NCBI GenBank assembly: GCA_031276815.1
Contig: JAISMJ010000101.1
Location: 1-53,502, forward strand
Direction of reading: 5' to 3'
Source: Treponema sp.
GTDB lineage: Bacteria > Spirochaetota > Spirochaetia > Treponematales > Breznakiellaceae
DNA: 53,502 bases
In this document: piece by piece, positions 49,022 through 53,502 of the stretch
Layout of the letters: every line of letters begins with the position of its first letter
How positions within the stretch are numbered: the first letter of the stretch is position 1
Notes under the pieces: generated by a model
Told to the model about the DNA's origin: nothing
Databases searched by the model: none
The model's input: only the letters and a program-made list of their open reading frames with translations
Translations under genes and position numbers: made by a program

Positions 49022-51412
49022 GTGCCACGATACAGTGATATACAAAAAGAAGAAACCTTAAAAGGACTTGTCTATAACGATTATTTCTCCCGCTTCGGCT
49101 ATGAGCCGAATATTGACAATATAGATTTTGTCATTACCGACAAGAAAGCGCGGGACGACCTTTTTAGCGAGGGACCGGGAAGCTCGACACATTACCTGTG
49201 GGCGGAGGCGAAAAAGGGAACCCGCGATGTATTCGATATGTTCACGCAGCTTATACTCACATGCAAAAAAACCTACGAGAAGGGCGAACATTTAGCCCCT
49301 CCCTGGCTTGGCGTTTTTGACGAGGCGCGGATCGCCTTTGTTTCCTTTCACGATACGCTCCCCATTTTTACCGTAACCGATTTCAACTGGAATATCACAC
49401 CCAGCGGCCATGAAACAGAGGATTTCAGAAAAGCGCGGGAAAAGATAAAAAATTTAATCGGCGCAAAAATGGCCGTGTATAACTTTGGAGCTGATGATCG
49501 GGAAATACATGAGTTTATTAAAACCCATTTTACCGCCGATGGAGGGGCCTCGGTAAAAAGTCCGATAACCAAAGACAATTTTGTGCAGATTTTTATCAAA
49601 TGGATAAAAGAGGTGAAGCCCTGTATCAATATATCCAAAGAGGAATGGGTGGAATTTAAACAAAAGGGAATACTTGACTGTGATTTTTACCGCGCCGATA
49701 TGATGAGTTTGGACGGAAACACCATCACCGAAAAACTCAAAATCGTATTGAGAAATGACAATTACAAGTTTCAGGAAAATATCTCCGGACGGCTGTTTAC
49801 ATCGGACATAGGATTTACCGACCATGGCGGGGCATACACCCGTTTCTGGAATAAATATGAACGTCCGCCCGCTCCGGTGTATCAGCAGTTTATCATAGAC
49901 CGCCGCGATTTATTGGTCCCCCAAAATATCCGCGAAGTAAAAGGCAGCTTCTTTACGCCGAAAATTTGGGCGGATAAATCGAAAGAATATATCGCCAAAG
50001 TTTTTGGCGCCGATTGGCAGGAAGAATATGCGGTATGGGACTGCGCCGCCGGGACGGGAAACCTGCTTGCAGGGCTGACCAATAAATACAACCTGTGGGC
50101 AAGTGATATTGAACAGGGCAACGTTGAAACAATGCAAAGCCTGGTTGATATTGACGAAAACCTTAATTTACTCCCCGCCCATGTGTTCCAGTTTGATTTT
50201 CTGAACGACAGTTTTGACAAACTGCCGGAGGGCTTGCAAGCTATCATCAATGACCCGGAAAAGCGGAAAAAGTTGATCGTCTATATCAATCCGCCCTATG
50301 CGGAGGCGACAAGTACAGCAACAGCGGCAGGTACAGGACATAATAAGGAAAATGTAGCCACAGCGCATAAGACACGGGATACATATAAAGCCGCTATAGG
50401 CGCCGCCACAAACGAAATATACGCACAATTTATGGCGCGTATATTTCATGAAATACCGGAATGTAAGTTAGCTTTATTCTCAAAATTAAAATTTGTGAAT
50501 AGTCAACACTTCATACAGTTTCGGACTTTCTTTAAGGCCGAATTTAAACGGGGCTTTGTTGTCAGGGCGGATACCTTTGATAATGTATCAGGAAAATTTC
50601 CAATAGGTTTTACTGTTTGGGATTTGCAGGGCAAAAAGTTTCCCGCAAGTATTTCGCTGGATATTACTGAAAATCACGGGAAAAAGAAATTGTGGGCAGT
50701 ATCAGGAAAATCCATAAACCGCTGGATACTACAATTTAATAAAAATGTGAGCGGCGGCATCGCATATATGGCAAACCCGGCGCCGGATTTTCAACGTATC
50801 AATCAGCCATATTTGACATCAGAAAAAGGTACGCGGCATTTTCATTACTATGTATTTAACATGAATAACATTATCGAAGGCTGTATCTACTTTGCCGTCC
50901 GCCTTTGCGTCGAGCCAACATGGTTACACGACCGCGATCAATTTCTCTATCCCAACGACGGTTACAAAACGGATGCGGAATTTCAAAATGATTGCTTCAT
51001 CTTTACATTACTCCACGGGCAAAACCGCATATCCTGCGCGGATGGCGTCAATCACTGGATACCTTTTACGGAAAAAGAAGTAGACGCGCAGGAAAAGTTT
51101 GAATCCGCCTTTATGAGCGATTTTCTGAAAGACAGGCAATTAAGCCGTGAGGCTCAGGCGGTTCTTGACGCGGGACGGGAATTGTGGAAATACTATCATG
51201 CAAAAACCGGGGACAATAGAACGGCTTCCGTCAACGCCTCGTTTTACGACATCCGGGAATTTTTTCAGGGACGCAGCGACAAGGGAACCATGAAAACAAA
51301 GTCGGAGGATGAAACCTACAATGGGCTTATCAAAACGCTGCGGGAAAAATATACCGGACTCGCTCAAAAAATTGAGCCGAAAGTGTATGAATACGGCTTC
51401 TTGAAGGAGTGA
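49022..51412 (+). CDS. Single-chain restriction-modification protein (type IIG-like)
   Basis: 796 aa from a GTG behind GGAGG. Residues ~35-75 carry a PD-(D/E)xK-type nuclease pattern: an Asp in NIDFVITDKKARDD and the E-x-K pair in YLWAEAKKGTRD. Residues ~325-460 are an N6-adenine methyltransferase: SAM-binding VWDCAAGTGNLLAGL (the FxGxG position) and catalytic VYINPPYAEA. The C-terminal ~300 residues should hold target recognition. One protein would both cut and methylate, like type IIG enzymes. No separate specificity subunit or partner gene is seen. It sits between the lptFG pair and a stretch of foreign-looking composition. Recognition site unknown. Confidence 0.82.
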   Translation: MPRYSDIQKEETLKGLVYNDYFSRFGYEPNIDNIDFVITDKKARDDLFSEGPGSSTHYLWAEAKKGTRDVFDMFTQLILTCKKTYEKGEHLAPPWLGVFDEARIAFVSFHDTLPIFTVTDFNWNITPSGHETEDFRKAREKIKNLIGAKMAVYNFGADDREIHEFIKTHFTADGGASVKSPITKDNFVQIFIKWIKEVKPCINISKEEWVEFKQKGILDCDFYRADMMSLDGNTITEKLKIVLRNDNYKFQENISGRLFTSDIGFTDHGGAYTRFWNKYERPPAPVYQQFIIDRRDLLVPQNIREVKGSFFTPKIWADKSKEYIAKVFGADWQEEYAVWDCAAGTGNLLAGLTNKYNLWASDIEQGNVETMQSLVDIDENLNLLPAHVFQFDFLNDSFDKLPEGLQAIINDPEKRKKLIVYINPPYAEATSTATAAGTGHNKENVATAHKTRDTYKAAIGAATNEIYAQFMARIFHEIPECKLALFSKLKFVNSQHFIQFRTFFKAEFKRGFVVRADTFDNVSGKFPIGFTVWDLQGKKFPASISLDITENHGKKKLWAVSGKSINRWILQFNKNVSGGIAYMANPAPDFQRINQPYLTSEKGTRHFHYYVFNMNNIIEGCIYFAVRLCVEPTWLHDRDQFLYPNDGYKTDAEFQNDCFIFTLLHGQNRISCADGVNHWIPFTEKEVDAQEKFESAFMSDFLKDRQLSREAQAVLDAGRELWKYYHAKTGDNRTASVNASFYDIREFFQGRSDKGTMKTKSEDETYNGLIKTLREKYTGLAQKIEPKVYEYGFLKE

Positions 51413-51475
51413 GCGGGAAACTCCCATTGTCGCCGGGCGCCGTTTATGTTTTTTGCAGGATATGTAAAATTCCCC

Positions 51476-51504
51476 TTGACAGTTGTTCACAAATGGTATA
51501 TATA
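51476..51504 (+). promoter_or_regulatory. Promoter of the aldo/keto reductase gene, leaderless arrangement
   Basis: TTGACA (51476-51481), 17-bp spacer, TATATA (51499-51504). The chosen ATG at 51512 is 7 bases on, at the expected transcription start; no Shine-Dalgarno sequence. Confidence 0.72.
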
Positions 51505-51511
51505 CATGTAT

Positions 51512-52555
51512 ATGCATAAAGATAATCAAGAGATTCAATTAAGCCGTATCGGTATTGGCTGCTGGGCCTTTGGGGGCGGCGAATATTGGGGGGAGCAGAA
51601 TCAAAAGGACGTGGACGCGGTGGTTCACGCGGCGCTTGAAAAGGGCCTTAACGTTTTTGACACCGCCCGGATGTACAACGACGGGGCAAGCGAAGTTTCC
51701 CTGGGGAAGGCCCTCAAGGGGCGCCGGGACAAGGCCTTTGTCATTTCAAAGGTTTCGCCCGCCAGGGCCTACCGGAAAACCCTCAAGGAGGAATGTGAGA
51801 CCTCCCTCCGCAACCTGGGGATGGATTACCTGGACATGTATATGATGCACTGGCCCATCAACCCTCTGGGGATCAAGCACTTTACGAGCGATCCTGAGAT
51901 CATCGCCCGGCCCCCTTCCACGGAGGAGGCCTTTGCCGCCCTGGGGGAACTTAAGAACGAGGGCAAGATCCGCCATATCGGCGTGAGCAATTACGGCGTC
52001 AAACAGTTACAGGAAGCCGTTTCGTTTTGTTCTGAAATCGCGGTGAACGAAATGCCCTATAACATTATTTCCCGGGCGATTGAGGCGGAGATAATGCCCT
52101 ACTGCGCGGAACAGGGAATAAAGATAATTTCTTCCATGACCCTTCAGCAGGGAGTCCTCGCGGGAATCTACAAAACCGCGGATGACGTGCCGCCCCATCA
52201 GGCCCATTCCCGGCACTTTTCCCAGGAACGGGGGAAGGGCGTTTCCCGCCATTTCGAGGCCGGGGCGGAGGAAGAGGTCTTCCGGACCGTGGCGCTGCTC
52301 CGGGAGCTGGCCGCGGAGTTGGGGGTTTCGGTGGCCCAGTTGTCGGTGGCCTGGGTTCTGGCGAATCCCGGTATTGCCTGCGCCCTTATCGGTTCCCGCA
52401 GCGAAAAGGAACTGGATGAGAACATCCGGGCCATGGAGCTAAAGCTGCCTGATGAGGCGCTGGAAAAGATCAACCGGGTGAGCCTTGATGCGCTCAAAAA
52501 ACTGGGGAACAACCCGGATTATTACGAGAATTCAAAAGAAAGCCGAATTTATTGA
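51512..52555 (+). CDS. Aldo/keto reductase
   Basis: 347 aa from the ATG at 51512; earlier in-frame ATG codons lie in or before the -10 box. Family marks: LSRIGIGCWAFGGGEYWG, catalytic Asp-Tyr in NVFDTARMYNDGASE, Lys in FVISKVSPA, His in YLDMYMMHWPINP, then GKIRHIGVSNYGVKQL and the C-terminal LAWVLANPGIACALIGSRSEKEL-type NADP-binding end. It reduces sugar or carbonyl substrates with NADPH; the substrate is not predictable. Its base composition and codon choice (many GGCC, CCGG, GGG) differ sharply from genes upstream, and it is followed 33 bases on by a zinc dehydrogenase. Confidence 0.9.
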   Translation: MHKDNQEIQLSRIGIGCWAFGGGEYWGEQNQKDVDAVVHAALEKGLNVFDTARMYNDGASEVSLGKALKGRRDKAFVISKVSPARAYRKTLKEECETSLRNLGMDYLDMYMMHWPINPLGIKHFTSDPEIIARPPSTEEAFAALGELKNEGKIRHIGVSNYGVKQLQEAVSFCSEIAVNEMPYNIISRAIEAEIMPYCAEQGIKIISSMTLQQGVLAGIYKTADDVPPHQAHSRHFSQERGKGVSRHFEAGAEEEVFRTVALLRELAAELGVSVAQLSVAWVLANPGIACALIGSRSEKELDENIRAMELKLPDEALEKINRVSLDALKKLGNNPDYYENSKESRIY

Positions 52556-52588
52556 CTTTTGAGACGAAAAAACCAATGGAGGTAAAAG

Positions 52589-53502
52589 ATGAAAGCATTA
52601 TTAATGGAAGAATATAAAAAATTACAGTACACCGATGTGCCGGATCCGCAGATCACCGGGGGCCACGACATCCTGGTGCGGGTTAAGGCGGTGTCGATCT
52701 GCGGCTCCGATGTCCACGGCTTTGACGGTTCCACCGGCAGGAGGAAGCCCCCGATCATCATGGGCCACGAAGCCGCGGGGGATGTTGCCGCCCTGGGCAA
52801 GGAAGTGAAAAACTTCACAATCGGAGACCGGATCACCTTCGATTCTACCATTTATTGCGGCTCCTGCTTTTACTGTCAGAACGGCCAGGTCAACCTCTGC
52901 GACAACCGGATGGTTTTGGGGGTCTCCTGCGATGAATACCGGAGGCACGGGGCCTTTGCCGAATACGTGGTGGTCCCCGAACACATCTGCTGCCGCCTGC
53001 CCGATGGCCTCTCCTACGAGGAAGCGGCCATGACCGAGCCGGCGGGGGTAGCTGCCCACGCCTTCAGGATCACCCCCGTTGGCCTCAACGACACCGTGGC
53101 GATAGTCGGCGCGGGCCTCATCGGCCTCCTCCTCCTCGATGTTCTGCGGGCCTCCACCGCGGGGAAGATCATCGCCCTGGATACGGACCCTGCCCGGCGG
53201 GAGACCGCTCTGGAGCGCGGGGCCGACGCGGTTTTTGATCCCGCCGGCAAAGACCTGGATAAGCGGATAAAGGAATTCGTCCCCGGCAGGGGCATTGACC
53301 GGGTCTTCGAGGCCGTCGGGGCCACCGCCCCCATACAGACCGCCCTTTCCATTGTCCGCAAAGGAGGCTCGGTAACGCTTATCGGCAACGTGAGCCCCAA
53401 AATCGAACTCCCCCTGCAAAGCGTGGTCTCCCGCCAGATCAGCCTCTTTGGTTCCTGCGCCATCGCCGGGGAGTACCCCATCGTTTTGGACCTCATCGCC
53501 AG
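52589..53502 (+). CDS. Zinc-dependent alcohol/polyol dehydrogenase, 3' end outside window
   Basis: 304 residues visible, no stop. Medium-chain dehydrogenase: catalytic zinc ligands in VSICGSDVHGF (Cys) and MGHEAAGDV (His-Glu), structural zinc cluster in YCGSCFYCQNGQVNLC, Rossmann motif VAIVGAGLIGLLLLD near residue 172 and AVGA. Resembles sorbitol, threonine or 2,3-butanediol dehydrogenases; the substrate cannot be settled. GGAGG precedes the ATG. With the aldo/keto reductase it looks like a polyol or sugar-acid operon. Shares the unusual composition of its neighbour. Confidence 0.9.
   Translation, partial: MKALLMEEYKKLQYTDVPDPQITGGHDILVRVKAVSICGSDVHGFDGSTGRRKPPIIMGHEAAGDVAALGKEVKNFTIGDRITFDSTIYCGSCFYCQNGQVNLCDNRMVLGVSCDEYRRHGAFAEYVVVPEHICCRLPDGLSYEEAAMTEPAGVAAHAFRITPVGLNDTVAIVGAGLIGLLLLDVLRASTAGKIIALDTDPARRETALERGADAVFDPAGKDLDKRIKEFVPGRGIDRVFEAVGATAPIQTALSIVRKGGSVTLIGNVSPKIELPLQSVVSRQISLFGSCAIAGEYPIVLDLIA

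Noticed and set aside
49022-51412. Type I restriction HsdM or BREX PglX
   Set aside because: No HsdS, HsdR or other BREX genes adjoin, and a nuclease-like motif is already in the same chain.

Overview
The window looks like chromosome from a Treponema-like spirochaete with roughly balanced base composition. The signs are the layout TPR protein-mreB-mreC-mreD-PBP2-rodA, a transcription factor GreA carried at the end of a ~900-residue protein, many short lipoproteins, a 1447-residue two-module acyl-CoA dehydratase activase and a MurA with Asp in place of the usual active-site Cys. I place it near the gut/termite treponemes only by feel; no rRNA is present.

Layout. 1-1150: a phage tail-type gene fragment next to a decayed IS5-type element. 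1.3-10.6 kb: pyrE (+), then on the minus strand an orphan sugar-binding protein, a MATE exporter, murA and the giant activase. 10.6-15.2 kb: accessory stretch with a 224-aa unknown protein, a long degenerate 21-bp repeat array, a lipoprotein, a G15 tract, azlD and a sialate O-acetylesterase-like hydrolase. 15.4-21.4 kb: tRNA-Leu, then a minus-strand run tRNA-Glu, infC-rpmI-rplT, a coiled-coil protein, zapA, manA, a YaiI/YqxD protein and two lipoproteins, one with five GYF_2-type repeats. 21.4-22.5 kb: transposase remnants. 22.7-29.6 kb: proC, lipoprotein, TPR protein, GreA fusion and a membrane VWA-like protein. 29.6-34.9 kb: luxS, azlC, a membrane-anchored DNase I-fold protein, three tRNAs and tkt. 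35.2-46 kb: nadE, the rod-shape/PBP2/RodA operon, a glucosaminidase-like lipoprotein and rny. 46.5-48.9 kb: two LptF/LptG-type permeases. 49-51.4 kb: a single-chain restriction-modification protein. 51.5 kb to the end: an aldo/keto reductase and a truncated zinc alcohol dehydrogenase in DNA of clearly different composition.

The observations I rate highest are: (1) many genes have a good sigma70-like promoter whose -10 box lies only 6-16 nt before the start codon and no Shine-Dalgarno sequence, pointing to widespread leaderless or near-leaderless mRNAs; (2) several unrelated intergenic sites carry degenerate tandem repeats with a 21-bp period (one with 23 bp), each with its own consensus; (3) a single, well-formed type I-C-like CRISPR repeat sits in the 5' leader of tkt with no array around it; (4) two separate G15 tracts, one inside the sugar-binding protein gene, look like phase-variation switches; (5) an extended hairpin lies in the luxS leader. 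Function assignments rest on motif recognition by eye; no searches or folding calculations were run.
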